Source: Halobacterium jilantaiense (GTDB lineage: Archaea > Halobacteriota > Halobacteria > Halobacteriales > Halobacteriaceae). From it: a stretch of 64,000 bases of DNA. The position numbers and the translations under genes are program-made. Positions within the stretch are counted from its first letter, which is position 1; each line of letters opens with the position of its first letter. The notes under the pieces were generated by a model. That model saw nothing but the letters and a program-made list of their open reading frames with translations. It ran no database searches and had not been told where the DNA came from. Below are positions 8,675 to 16,947 of the stretch, in pieces. The DNA lies in contig NZ_FOJA01000001.1 of the NCBI RefSeq assembly GCF_900110535.1, positions 1,054,001 to 1,118,000 on the forward strand, read 5' to 3'.

Positions 8675-9168
8675 AGCAGGAACGTCTCTTCTCGCTCGCT
8701 GAGGTCGACGAACGCGTCGGCCGCCTCGACCAGTTCGTCCGCCGTCGACTCGTCGAACGCCATCACTTCGACGCGCACGCCTTCGTGGCGGAGGTGATGG
8801 CAGAGCCGAGAGAAGTCGCCGTCGCCGGTGCAGAGCACGACAGTGTCGACGTGGTCCGCGAGCGAGACGGCGTCGAGGCTCATACCGACGTCCCAGTCGG
8901 CCTTCTTGGAGCCGTCGCCGAACGTCTTGATGTCCTTGATTTTCGTCTCGAAGCCGATGTCCCGCAGCGCGTCGAAGAAGGAGTCCTCGTCCTCGGCCTG
9001 CGCGCGGATGACGTACGCGATGGCGCGCGTGAGCTGACGGCCCTGCACGGCTTTGTCGAGGAGCGACGAGTAGTCGATGTTCTGCGAGTAGACGCTCTGT
9101 GCGGAGTGATAGAGGTTCTGCGAGTCCGCGAGAACCGCGACCCGTTGGCCGGGCTGTATCGGAGGCAT
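8671..9168 (-). CDS. NYN domain (LabA/DUF88-like) putative RNase
   Basis: 165 residues of the PIN-like NYN fold. The N-terminal VAVLADSQNLYHSA and the later VVLCTGDGDFSRLCHHLR supply the conserved acidic residues that bind metal in this family. Members are thought to act as RNA-cleaving nucleases, but few have been tested. The start at 9168 gives MPPIQPGQRV; an in-frame start seven codons upstream is possible. It lies 36 bases from the 3' end of the phosphoesterase gene on the same strand. Confidence 0.82.
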   Translation of the reverse strand: MPPIQPGQRVAVLADSQNLYHSAQSVYSQNIDYSSLLDKAVQGRQLTRAIAYVIRAQAEDEDSFFDALRDIGFETKIKDIKTFGDGSKKADWDVGMSLDAVSLADHVDTVVLCTGDGDFSRLCHHLRHEGVRVEVMAFDESTADELVEAADAFVDLSEREETFLL

Positions 9169-9204
9169 ACACCGAGTTCGTGGACGCACTGCCTTGAATG
9201 TACG

Positions 9205-9846
9205 TCAGGCGGGGGGCGCGTCGTGGCGGGCGACGTCGAGGGTGTCGGGGTCGAGCGTGTAGTAGGACTCCCAGACGGGGTCGAGGCCGACAACGTGAGT
9301 ATCGCCGTAGTCGCTCTCGGCGTGCTGGTGGTGGTGGCCGACGAGGCAGACGTCGGGGTCGAGGGCGTCGAGAATCTCGTCGATGTACTGGCAGCCGACC
9401 TCGTAGTCCTCCTCGACGGGGAGGCCGTTCGGGGCTTCGTGCGCGAGGAAGACGTCGACGTCGTCGAGCTGTTTGGCGTCCTCGACGTCGTCGCGGACGA
9501 AGTGGCGGCGGCGGTCGCCGCGGAGGACGGCCCGGGGTTTGTCGAACTGGGTGGGCGCGTAGTTCCCGGAGAGGCCGGCGACTCGGAGGCCTTCGACGGT
9601 CTCGGCGGTGCTGTGCAGCAGCGTGACGTTCGAGACGGCCTCGCTCTCGACGCGGCCGTTCCGGAGGGCGTCGATGGTATCGAAGTCCTCGTTGTTCCCG
9701 CCGATGAAGTACGTCTGGTAGGGCACGTCGTAGTACATGAGGTCGCCGGCCTGGACCGCGACCGATTCGTCGGCGGCACGGTAGGCGGCGAACAGCGCAC
9801 GGCGGCGTCCGGGGGTGGTTGCGTGTGCGTCTCCGAGGACCAGCAT
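9205..9846 (-). CDS. Calcineurin-like metallophosphoesterase
   Basis: 213 residues. The metal-binding motifs are visible in order: LGDAH (5-8), QAGDL, GNYAP in place of GNHD, AHEAP, and VGHHHQHAE near residue 165. The GNY variant is unusual, because the third motif normally ends with His. Substrate unknown; the family includes nucleotide and phosphodiester hydrolases. Probably cotranscribed with the downstream NYN gene. Confidence 0.8.
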   Translation of the reverse strand: MLVLGDAHATTPGRRRALFAAYRAADESVAVQAGDLMYYDVPYQTYFIGGNNEDFDTIDALRNGRVESEAVSNVTLLHSTAETVEGLRVAGLSGNYAPTQFDKPRAVLRGDRRRHFVRDDVEDAKQLDDVDVFLAHEAPNGLPVEEDYEVGCQYIDEILDALDPDVCLVGHHHQHAESDYGDTHVVGLDPVWESYYTLDPDTLDVARHDAPPA

Positions 9847-9921
9847 TCACTGACAGGTGGGTCAGAGCCGGCAAAAAACCCGCGGAACGTCGACAGTGGC
9901 AACGACCGACGGCGACGATAG

Positions 9922-9930
9922 ACATATGAG
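9922..9930 (+). promoter_or_regulatory. Possible TATA-like element for the dapA leader
   Basis: ACATATGAG lies about 23-31 bases before the leader ORF ATG at 9953, the spacing for a leaderless transcript. It is a weak match to the haloarchaeal TATA consensus. A second AT-rich stretch (GCAAAAAACC) lies at about 9869-9878. Confidence 0.35.
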
Positions 9931-9952
9931 GGCGGGGCAGCCACTCGGTAGT

Positions 9953-10039
9953 ATGACCGACGCTCCCACTGCCGTCGCCGCCGCCGGGAGCGTCGCCGCC
10001 GCTTTCTCGGGGAAACGCAAATTCACACCTGTCCGGTAG
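9953..10039 (+). CDS. Short leader ORF upstream of dapA
   Basis: A 28-codon frame, ATG to TAG, ending FSGKRKFTPVR. Both of its lysines use AAA although AAG dominates in the neighbouring genes. The codons GGG AAA CGC (10010-10018) form one arm of a 9-base inverted repeat whose other arm ends six bases before the dapA ATG. It looks like a leader peptide that senses lysine or charged tRNA-Lys. An in-frame ATG at 9926 would give 37 residues. No family is recognised, and translation is inferred. Confidence 0.4.
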   Translation: MTDAPTAVAAAGSVAAAFSGKRKFTPVR

Positions 10040-10111
10040 GCTCTCTGCGGGCGTAGCACCCCCGTGGTGGGCTCCTCGTTGTCCGCACAGTTCCCGAACA
10101 CAGCGTTTCCC
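9958..10111 (+). promoter_or_regulatory. Structured dapA leader with two strong inverted repeats
   Basis: Stem 1 pairs CGACGCTCCC (9958-9967) with GGGAGCGTCG (9986-9995), 10 perfect base pairs. Stem 2 pairs GGGAAACGC (10010-10018) with GCGTTTCCC (10103-10111), 9 perfect base pairs closing a loop of about 84 bases. The second arm ends just before the dapA start, so stem 2 could block translation or transcription of dapA. Its first arm lies in the lysine/arginine codons of the leader ORF, so a stalled ribosome would open it. The mechanism is inference; the repeats are direct observation. Confidence 0.5.
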
Positions 10112-10117
10112 ACCCAG

Positions 10118-11020
10118 ATGACGTACACACCACTCGACGGCGTCTTCCCCGCGATGACGACGCCGTTCACCGACGACGGACGTATCGACTTCGACCGACT
10201 GCGCACACACGCCCGCCGCCTCGTCGACCGGGGCGTCGACGGGGTCGTTCCCGTCGGCACCACCGGCGAGAGCGCGACCCTGACCCACGACGAGCACGTG
10301 GAGGTCGTGGCGGCCGTCGCCGACGAGGTCGGCGGCGAGGTGCCCGTGGTCGCGGGTGCCGGCAGCAACTCGACGCACGAGGCCGTCGGCCTCGCCGGGC
10401 GCTCCGTGGACGCGGGGGCCGACGCCCTCCTGCTCATCTCGCCGTACTACAACCGCCCCGAGCCGGAGGGGATAGAGGCCCACTACCGGGAGATAGCCGA
10501 CCGAATCGACGCGCCCCAAGTAGTGTACAACGTTCCGTCCCGGACCGGCCGGAACGTCGACGTGGACACCGTGGCGTCGCTGGCGAGTCACGACCGCATC
10601 GTCGGCTACAAGGCCGCCAGCGGCGACGTGGCGCGCGTCAGCGAGGTCGTCGAGCGCACCCGCGACGAGGCGTTCTCGGTGCTTTCGGGCGACGACGCGC
10701 TCACGCTGCCCGTCTGTTCGGTGGGTGGCCGGGGGGCCATCAGCGTCACCGCGAACGTCGAACCGGAGCGCGTGAGCGAGGTCGTCTGGAGCGCCATCGA
10801 CGGCGACTACGAGCGCGCCCGCGAGGTCCACCACGACCTCGCGCCCCTGCACCGCGCGCTGTTCCTGGAGTCGAACCCGATTCCGGTGAAGGCCGCCCAG
10901 GAGATTCGCGGCCACGGCCCCGCGAACTACCGCTCGCCGCTCTCGCAGCTGGGCGACGAACCACGCGAAGCACTCGAAGCCGCCCTGAGCGCGCTCTCCG
11001 AGCCGGAGGTGTCCGCATGA
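10118..11020 (+). CDS. dapA: 4-hydroxy-tetrahydrodipicolinate synthase
   Basis: Condenses pyruvate with aspartate semialdehyde, the first committed step to diaminopimelate and lysine. 300 residues forming a TIM barrel. The Schiff-base lysine is Lys165 (VGYKAAS) and the proton-relay tyrosine is Tyr137 (VYNVPSRTG). The pyruvate-binding GTTGE is near residue 45. The ATG at 10118 begins MTYTPLDGVFPAMTTPF, as in the family. First structural gene of a six-gene operon; it overlaps dapB by 4 bases. A structured leader precedes it. Confidence 0.95.
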   Translation: MTYTPLDGVFPAMTTPFTDDGRIDFDRLRTHARRLVDRGVDGVVPVGTTGESATLTHDEHVEVVAAVADEVGGEVPVVAGAGSNSTHEAVGLAGRSVDAGADALLLISPYYNRPEPEGIEAHYREIADRIDAPQVVYNVPSRTGRNVDVDTVASLASHDRIVGYKAASGDVARVSEVVERTRDEAFSVLSGDDALTLPVCSVGGRGAISVTANVEPERVSEVVWSAIDGDYERAREVHHDLAPLHRALFLESNPIPVKAAQEIRGHGPANYRSPLSQLGDEPREALEAALSALSEPEVSA

Positions 11021-11766
11021 GCGTCGGCGTGACCGGCGCGGACGGCCGGATGGGGCGGGTCGTCCGCGAGGTCCTCGACTCCCGGGGCGTCGAAGTGGCG
11101 TTCGCTGCCGCCCGCAACCCCGGAGCGGCCGGCGCACTGGACGACGAGGCCGAGTTCGCCGCCCTGCTGGACCTCCGGGAGCCCGACGCCGTCGTGGACT
11201 TCACCGCGCCCGAGGCGACCGTTCGGTACGCCGGAGCGTGCGCGGACGCCGGCGTCCCGCTCGTGACCGGAACGACGGGCTTCGACGAAGGCGAGCGGGC
11301 CGCGCTGCGGGCGGCCGGCGACTCGACGCCGGTGCTCGTCGGCGCGAACTTCTCTCGCGGGATTCAGGCGCTGCTCTCGGCCGTCGAGGCGGCCGCCGGC
11401 GCGCTCCCCGAGTACGACGTGGAGGTCACCGAGACCCACCACAACGGGAAGGTCGACGCGCCGAGCGGCACCGCCGGCCTCCTGCTAGACCGCATCGAGG
11501 ACGCCCGCGGCGAGGGCGAGCGCGTCCACGGCCGGGAGGGCGACCAGCCCCGGCGCGAGGGCGAGGTCGGCGTCCACGCGCGGCGGGCGGGCGACGTGAC
11601 CGGCGAGCACGAGGTGCTGATCGCGGGCAACAGCGAGGTGCTGGAACTGACCCACCGCGCCGGCGACCGGCGCGTGTTCGCCGAGGGCGCAGTGGACGCG
11701 GCGGCGTGGCTCGCGGCCCAGCCGGCCGGCTACTACGAGTTCTCGGAGGTGGCTGCGGACGTATGA
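11017..11766 (+). CDS. dapB: 4-hydroxy-tetrahydrodipicolinate reductase
   Basis: NAD(P)H-dependent second step after dapA. 249 residues, a normal length. The dinucleotide fold opens with VGVTGADGRMGR (residues 3-14), and the catalytic stretch ETHHNGKVDAPSGTA near residue 140 carries the substrate-binding His and Lys. The start overlaps the dapA stop (ATGA) and the stop overlaps the dapD start (ATGA), so translation is coupled along the operon. Confidence 0.95.
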   Translation: MSVGVTGADGRMGRVVREVLDSRGVEVAFAAARNPGAAGALDDEAEFAALLDLREPDAVVDFTAPEATVRYAGACADAGVPLVTGTTGFDEGERAALRAAGDSTPVLVGANFSRGIQALLSAVEAAAGALPEYDVEVTETHHNGKVDAPSGTAGLLLDRIEDARGEGERVHGREGDQPRREGEVGVHARRAGDVTGEHEVLIAGNSEVLELTHRAGDRRVFAEGAVDAAAWLAAQPAGYYEFSEVAADV

Positions 11767-12596
11767 GTCTGGAGACCGAAATTCGCGACCTGTGGCAGCG
11801 ACACGAGTCGGGAGAGCTCTCCGTCGACTCGGCGACGGCCGACGACGCGGACACCCTCGACGCGTTCCTCGACGCGCTGGAGGCGGGCGACGTGCGGGCG
11901 GCCGAGAAGGAGGGTGGCGACTGGGAAGCCGTCGAGTGGGTGAAGCGCGGCGTCCTGCTGAACTTCGCGCTCCGGGAGACCGAGCGCCGCGAGTACGGCG
12001 GCGTCGCCTACCACGACGTGCTCCCGCTGCGGGACACGAGCGACCTGCTCGCGCGCGGCACCAGAAACACGCCCGACGGCACGGTGCTGCGGCGGGGCGC
12101 GCACGTCGGCGAGGACTGCATCCTGATGTCGCCGGCGTTCGTGAACGTCGGCGCGCGCGTCGGCGACGGCACGCTCGTCGACTCCTGTGACACCGTCGGC
12201 TCGTGCGCGCAGATTGGCGCGGACGTGAAGCTCGGCGCGAACACCCTGATTGGCGGCGTCCTCGAACCGGTCGAGGACGCCCCAGTCGTCGTCGAGGACG
12301 GCGTCTCGCTGGGCGCGGGCTGCCGGGTCACCTCGGGGTTCGTCGTGGGGGAGGACTCGGTCGTCGGCGAGAACACGCTGCTGACGCCCCGCATCCCGGT
12401 CTACGACCTCGTCGAGGAGGAAGTCCTGTACGGCGAACTGCCGCCGGAGCGCCGGGCGTTCACGCGCTACGTCGAGTCCTCCGTGGGCGACCACGACCTC
12501 TTCGACGGCGGCGCGTACAAGCCCGCCGTCGTCGCGATGGACCTCGAAGCCGAGACGCTTGACGCCACCCAGCGCGAGGAGGTGTTGCGGTCGTGA
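11763..12596 (+). CDS. dapD: Tetrahydrodipicolinate N-succinyltransferase
   Basis: Transfers succinyl from succinyl-CoA to tetrahydrodipicolinate, the step that defines the succinylase variant of the pathway. 277 residues. The middle and C-terminal part shows hexapeptide repeats of a left-handed beta helix (VGARVGDGTLVDSCDTVGS and later), and the N-terminal helical domain is present. It overlaps dapB by 4 bases and lysA by 4 bases. The ATG at 11763 is fixed by the overlap. Confidence 0.93.
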   Translation: MSLETEIRDLWQRHESGELSVDSATADDADTLDAFLDALEAGDVRAAEKEGGDWEAVEWVKRGVLLNFALRETERREYGGVAYHDVLPLRDTSDLLARGTRNTPDGTVLRRGAHVGEDCILMSPAFVNVGARVGDGTLVDSCDTVGSCAQIGADVKLGANTLIGGVLEPVEDAPVVVEDGVSLGAGCRVTSGFVVGEDSVVGENTLLTPRIPVYDLVEEEVLYGELPPERRAFTRYVESSVGDHDLFDGGAYKPAVVAMDLEAETLDATQREEVLRS

Positions 12597-13837
12597 CGAC
12601 GGCGGCGGACGCGGCCGACAGCAGGGACGTGCGGCGGCTCGCCGACTGGGACGCCGACCGACTGCGCTCGCTGGCGGGCGAGTACGGCACGCCGCTGTAC
12701 GTCCAGGACCTCGACCGCGTCCGCGCGAACTACGAGCGCGTCGCTGGGGCGTTCCCCGACGCGGACGTGCTGTACGCCGTGAAGGCCAACGCCGGCGGTG
12801 CGGTCCTCGACGCCCTCCGGGCGGCGGGCGCGGGCGCGGAGTGCGCGTCCGCCGGCGAGGTGTCGCGGGCGCTCGACGCCGGCTTCGAGCCCTCGGAGAT
12901 TCATTACACGGCCGTCAATCCGCCGGCCCGCGACCTCGACTACGTCCTCGACGCCGCGCCCGAGGCGACGTTCGTGGTCGGGGCGCGCGACACCGTCGAC
13001 CGCCTCGACGAGCGCGGCTTCGACGGCCGCCTCGCGCTGCGCGTCCACCCGGGCGTCGGCGCGGGCCACAGCGACGAGGTGGCGACCGGTGCAGACGCGA
13101 AGTTCGGCGTCCCCCACGACGAGGCCGTCGCCGTCCTCGCGGACGCCGTCGACCGCGGCTTCGACGTGGTCGGCGTCCACGCGCACGCCGGCTCCGGCAT
13201 CCTCGACGCCGACGACCTCGCCGCCCACCGCGAGGTGCTCGACCGAATCGCCGCGGTCGCCCGCAGCGCGCCCGCGGACCTGGAGTTCGTCGACGTCGGC
13301 GGCGGCCTCGGTGTCCCGTACCGGCCCGAGGAGCCGGCGCTCGACCTCGGTGCGGTCGCCGACGCGGTCCGGACGGCGCTCGCCGACGTGAACGCCGACC
13401 TCGTGCTCGAACCGGGGCGCTACCTCGTGGCGGACGCGGGCGTTCTCCTGACCGAGGTGAACACGGTGAAGCCGACCGACGGGCCGACGCTCGCGGGCGT
13501 CGACGCCGGCATGACAGACCTCCTGCGGCCCGCGCTCTACGACGCCCGCCACGAGGTCCGGTCGCTCGCGCCCGGCGCGGACGCGAGAGCGAGCGACTCC
13601 GTCTCCGTCGTCGGCCCCGTCTGCGAGAGCACCGACGTGCTCGCCGCCGACCGCGACCTGCCAGCGCCCGAACGCGGCGACCTGCTCGCCGTCGGGAACG
13701 CCGGCGCGTACGGCGTCGAGATGGCATCGAACTACAACTCCCGGCCCCGGCCCGCGGTCGTCGCGCTTGACGGCGGGGACGACCGGCTCGCCCGCGAGCG
13801 CGAACCGCTGGCGGCACTCACCCGACTCGAACGATGA
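12593..13837 (+). CDS. lysA: Diaminopimelate decarboxylase
   Basis: PLP enzyme of the alanine-racemase fold that makes L-lysine from meso-diaminopimelate. 414 residues. The PLP lysine is Lys64 in YAVKANAGG. The glycine-rich phosphate loop DVGGGLGVPY and the C-terminal catalytic Cys region GPVCESTD are present. It begins with GTG overlapping the dapD stop (GTGA) and ends overlapping dapF (ATGA). It sits before dapF although it acts after it. Confidence 0.95.
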   Translation: MTTAADAADSRDVRRLADWDADRLRSLAGEYGTPLYVQDLDRVRANYERVAGAFPDADVLYAVKANAGGAVLDALRAAGAGAECASAGEVSRALDAGFEPSEIHYTAVNPPARDLDYVLDAAPEATFVVGARDTVDRLDERGFDGRLALRVHPGVGAGHSDEVATGADAKFGVPHDEAVAVLADAVDRGFDVVGVHAHAGSGILDADDLAAHREVLDRIAAVARSAPADLEFVDVGGGLGVPYRPEEPALDLGAVADAVRTALADVNADLVLEPGRYLVADAGVLLTEVNTVKPTDGPTLAGVDAGMTDLLRPALYDARHEVRSLAPGADARASDSVSVVGPVCESTDVLAADRDLPAPERGDLLAVGNAGAYGVEMASNYNSRPRPAVVALDGGDDRLAREREPLAALTRLER

Positions 13838-14661
13838 TATCCCACGACCAGTTCCACGGCACCGGCAACGACTTCGCGATTGTAGATGCAGCCCACTACG
13901 TCCCCGACAGGGCGGCGTTCGCCGAGCACGCCTGCGCCACACTCGGCGTCGACGGCGTGCTCTTCCTCGCAGTCGAACCCCAGTACACGCCGCCGCGCGC
14001 CGTCATGACACTGGTCCAGCCGGACGGCTCGACGGCCGCGATGTGCGGGAACGGCGCGCGCTGTGCCGCGCGCTGGGTCGCCGAGCGCGAGGGCGTCGAC
14101 ACCGTGATGCTGGACACGCAAGCGGGCACGCGGCGCGCCGAGGTCGACGGCGACACCGTCACCGTCGAGATGGGCGAACCGGCGTTCGACCCCGGTGCGG
14201 TGCCGGTCGCTCGCGACGAGCCGATGGTCGAAGAGTCGCTCGCCGGCTTCGCGGTGACGGCTGTGAACACGGGCGTCCCGCACGCCGTCGCGTTCGTCGA
14301 CGACGTGGACGGCGTCGACCTCGACGCCGACGCGCCCGCCGTCCGCCACCACGACGCCTTCCCGGAGGGCGCGAACGTCACGCTGGCGTCCCCGGACGGC
14401 GAGGGCGGCTTCCGCCAGCGCACGTTCGAGCGCGGCGTTGAGGGCGAGACACAGTCCTGTGGCACCGGCGCGGTGGCGATTGCGGTCGTCGCGGCGCGAC
14501 TGGGGCTGCTGGACAACGGCCGGAGCGACGTGGCCGTCCGACCGCCCGGTGGAACGCTGCGGGTCGACGTCTCGGGGGACCGCGCGCTGCTCACCGGGCC
14601 GACCGAGCGGGAGGACAGCGGGGAGCTGGAGCGACGACCCGCGAGGAGAGTCGATGCCTGA
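13834..14661 (+). CDS. dapF: Diaminopimelate epimerase
   Basis: Cofactor-free epimerase converting LL- to meso-diaminopimelate. 275 residues. The two catalytic cysteines are Cys71 (MCGNGARC) and Cys209 (QSCGTGA), both in the expected motifs. The N-terminal FHGTGNDF is the family signature. The start overlaps the lysA stop by 4 bases and the end overlaps dapE by 8 bases. Confidence 0.95.
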   Translation: MISHDQFHGTGNDFAIVDAAHYVPDRAAFAEHACATLGVDGVLFLAVEPQYTPPRAVMTLVQPDGSTAAMCGNGARCAARWVAEREGVDTVMLDTQAGTRRAEVDGDTVTVEMGEPAFDPGAVPVARDEPMVEESLAGFAVTAVNTGVPHAVAFVDDVDGVDLDADAPAVRHHDAFPEGANVTLASPDGEGGFRQRTFERGVEGETQSCGTGAVAIAVVAARLGLLDNGRSDVAVRPPGGTLRVDVSGDRALLTGPTEREDSGELERRPARRVDA

Positions 14662-15721
14662 GTTCGACCCGCTGGCGTTCCACGCGGAGGCGGTGCGGAC
14701 GCCGAGCCACGAGAACGTCGGCGAGATGCGCGCGCTCCTGGTCGACACGCTGCGCGACCACGGCGTCGACCCCGTCGTCGACGAATCGGGGAACGTCCGC
14801 GCGACCCGCGGGCGCGGCAGCCCACACGTCGTCCTGAACACGCACGTCGACACGGTGCCGCCCCACGTCCCCTTCGAGCGCGACGGCGACGTGGTGCGCG
14901 GCCGGGGAGCCTGCGACGCGAAGGGGCCGCTGGCGGCGCTGGTCGCGGCGTTTCTGGCCGCCGAACCGGAGTCGGGGTCGGTGACGCTGGCGGTCACGCC
15001 CGACGAGGAGACCGAGTCGACGGGCGCTGCGGTGCTCGACCTGGACGCCGACGCCTACGTCGTGGGGGAGCCGACAGACCTCGCGGCCTGCACGAGCGCC
15101 CGGGGGCGCTTCCAGTTCGACGTCGAGCTGTCGGGCGTCGGCTCGCACGCCGCCGACCCCGAGTCGGGCGTGAACGCCGTCGCGGGGGTCGAGCAGACGC
15201 TGGCGGCCCTGCGGTCCTTCGACGCCGAGCGCGGCCCCAGCGAGCACCCCGAACTGGGGCCGCCGACGCTGACGCCGACCCGCGTTCGGGGCGGGGACGC
15301 CGCGAACCGCATCCCAGACGAGTGTACGATTACAGTCGACCGCCGAACTGTGCCGCCGGAGACGCAGGAGGGCTTCTTCGAGGGTGTGGCGACGCACTTC
15401 CGCGAAGCAGTGTCGGAGTCCGTGGGCATCGACGTCGTGCCCGTCGAGCGCGACACGCCGTTCCTCGGAGCCTTCGAGACGCGCGAGGACGCGCCGGTCG
15501 TGGACGCGCTCGTGGACGCCGGCGCGGGGGCACCGCGGCCGTTCGGCGCTGCGACCGAGGCCTCGTACTTCGCGGCGGACGCGCCGACCGTCGTCTTCGG
15601 GCCGGGCGTGCTCGCCGACGACGAGGGGCCGGTAGCGCACGCCCAGCGCGAGTACGTCCGCCAGTCGGACATAGAGCGCGCGGCAGAGATTCTGACGGAT
15701 GGGCTCGCCTCAATGGTCTGA
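14654..15721 (+). CDS. dapE: Succinyl-diaminopimelate desuccinylase (M20 family)
   Basis: 355-residue M20 metallopeptidase. Metal-ligand motifs are visible: NTHVDTVPP near residue 62, GRGACDAKGP, and PDEETEST. Among M20 enzymes the closest role is DapE, and its place at the end of the dap operon, which also has dapD, supports that. An acetyl-lysine or acetyl-ornithine deacetylase activity cannot be excluded by sequence. It starts at 14654, inside the end of dapF. Last gene of the operon; the AT-rich island begins right after its stop. Confidence 0.88.
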   Translation: MPEFDPLAFHAEAVRTPSHENVGEMRALLVDTLRDHGVDPVVDESGNVRATRGRGSPHVVLNTHVDTVPPHVPFERDGDVVRGRGACDAKGPLAALVAAFLAAEPESGSVTLAVTPDEETESTGAAVLDLDADAYVVGEPTDLAACTSARGRFQFDVELSGVGSHAADPESGVNAVAGVEQTLAALRSFDAERGPSEHPELGPPTLTPTRVRGGDAANRIPDECTITVDRRTVPPETQEGFFEGVATHFREAVSESVGIDVVPVERDTPFLGAFETREDAPVVDALVDAGAGAPRPFGAATEASYFAADAPTVVFGPGVLADDEGPVAHAQREYVRQSDIERAAEILTDGLASMV

Positions 15722-15797
15722 AAATCCGTTCGTTTGGGAGATACTAACTCACATGAGGACTCGGCATTCAGTCTTGGAATATTTTACCGCTCTAAAT

Positions 15798-16610
15798 TCA
15801 CTCACTTTCAGAGTCAGTGATGGTATTGTAAAAGTCGATCACTAAGTGTCTATTTCTCCTAAATGAAAATTCGAAAAGTTGCCGAGAAGAAATAATCGAA
15901 ACAGCAAACAGAGAGATTAGTAATATCCATGAATTATTTTCTTGTAGCCATGGAATAGAAATGCCACCACTTGGAATTTCAAACACAAACAAAATATATT
16001 GAATTATTGATATTATTGACGACGCCCAAAAAGTGAAAGCGATATTGCGGAAAAATGTAGCTAATATGTTATATCTTTCGTATAAGCTTTGACTGTCATA
16101 GAGCTCAGAATACGCAAAGTGCCTAACAGTACGCTCTTCTGTATTTTCAGGGTCAAAGTCATATCTCTGTTTAAACCGATTTTTAATACCTTGAATCACC
16201 TCAAAATCAACGTACGGGTAACGAACTCGTAACGTGGGTCCGCTCACCCTCTCTGGTGCCCAACCCTCAGCAAAGAAATCATCTATGATTTTTTCATCAT
16301 CCTCAATAGGAAGAGATTTCCTTATTTCATACCATACTCTGTTACGCATAGAATAGTCATCTGGAGGGTACTTTGCAACAGGCATAATTGAATCTATTAA
16401 GCGAGAAGAGGACCCAGAGATAGAATGAATTAGTCTGCCATTCAAGTAACCTGCCCCAATTAATATTACTGCAATTAAAACACCACTAGCGGAAGGATCA
16501 GAAAAGGGCAGCTCCCCGATAGGAACAAGAAGACTCATCAAATATATTCCAATCAACCCCGGAAAAATATCCACCAAGAAATCATACAACCGCAGTTGTT
16601 GGATGGGCAT
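15798..16610 (-). CDS. Unknown four-helix membrane protein in AT-rich island
   Basis: 270 residues, no recognised family. Two hydrophobic helices lie near 11-31 and 40-60, then a charged soluble domain at about 65-170, then two more helices near 180-205 and 225-245, and a short basic-acidic tail. The arrangement suggests a membrane-anchored protein with a cytoplasmic central domain. Codon use is AT-rich and unlike the neighbours (AAA, ATA, AGA-type codons), which indicates transfer. It follows the HVO_2922-type gene by 23 bases in the same direction, so they probably form one unit. Function unknown. Confidence 0.7.
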   Translation of the reverse strand: MPIQQLRLYDFLVDIFPGLIGIYLMSLLVPIGELPFSDPSASGVLIAVILIGAGYLNGRLIHSISGSSSRLIDSIMPVAKYPPDDYSMRNRVWYEIRKSLPIEDDEKIIDDFFAEGWAPERVSGPTLRVRYPYVDFEVIQGIKNRFKQRYDFDPENTEERTVRHFAYSELYDSQSLYERYNILATFFRNIAFTFWASSIISIIQYILFVFEIPSGGISIPWLQENNSWILLISLFAVSIISSRQLFEFSFRRNRHLVIDFYNTITDSESE

Positions 16611-16633
16611 GTATAACGTATTTATAGTATTGT

Positions 16634-16819
16634 TTAATCAGTTAGGTCTTTGACTTTTGCATCGGGAGAATTGCTTCGAACGCTTTTGATAGACTGAAGT
16701 GCTTTTCCTTTTGACGAATACCCCTCGCCGCTATCAGCGATTATATTGCCATTTTCATGTACAAGTCGCCACCGATACTGACCGGCAGCGTCCTCATAAA
16801 CCTCGAATTCTGCGCTCAT
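16634..16819 (-). CDS. HVO_2922/YegP-type (DUF1508) small protein
   Basis: 61 residues. The body FEVYEDAAGQYRWRLVHENG and the tail with SKGKALQSIKSV follow the one-repeat DUF1508 fold seen in E. coli YegP and haloarchaeal HVO_2922 proteins. Biochemical function is not established for the family. It is AT-rich like its downstream membrane partner. A TATA-like run (TTTTTACAATT on the minus strand, about 16837-16847) lies about 20-28 bases upstream of the ATG, so it likely leads a two-gene transcript. Confidence 0.75.
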   Translation of the reverse strand: MSAEFEVYEDAAGQYRWRLVHENGNIIADSGEGYSSKGKALQSIKSVRSNSPDAKVKDLTD

Positions 16820-16920
16820 ACGGAATAAATTATGCCAATTGTAAAAAGGTCTGTGTCATTCCTTCTGCTACCTCTAACAATACTTCGTTCGTACTCCTAC
16901 TGGCCAGTTGCTTCTGTACC

Positions 16921-16937
16921 AAAACCCCAAATCGGGG
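16921..16937 (-). terminator. Hairpin plus T-run after the zinc-ribbon gene
   Basis: On the minus strand CCCC and GGGG pair around GATTT and are followed by TTTT, ten bases past the stop at 16948. It resembles an intrinsic terminator. Archaeal termination mainly needs the U-tract, so the hairpin may be incidental. Confidence 0.5.
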
Positions 16938-16947
16938 TGAAGTTTCC

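Larger units (their letters stand above)
15722..16920. other. AT-rich island, likely horizontally acquired
   Basis: Base composition changes abruptly just after the dapE stop and returns to GC-rich near the zinc-ribbon gene. One line inside (16021-16080) has about 37 percent GC by count, against 65-70 percent on either side. It holds two minus-strand genes and sits between two convergent native genes. No transposase, integrase, long terminal repeat or flanking tRNA was found, so how it arrived is unknown. Confidence 0.75.

Noticed and set aside
15722-16920. Insertion sequence or integrated element explaining the AT-rich island
   Set aside because: No transposase or integrase, no terminal inverted repeats and no tRNA or attachment-site duplication were found.
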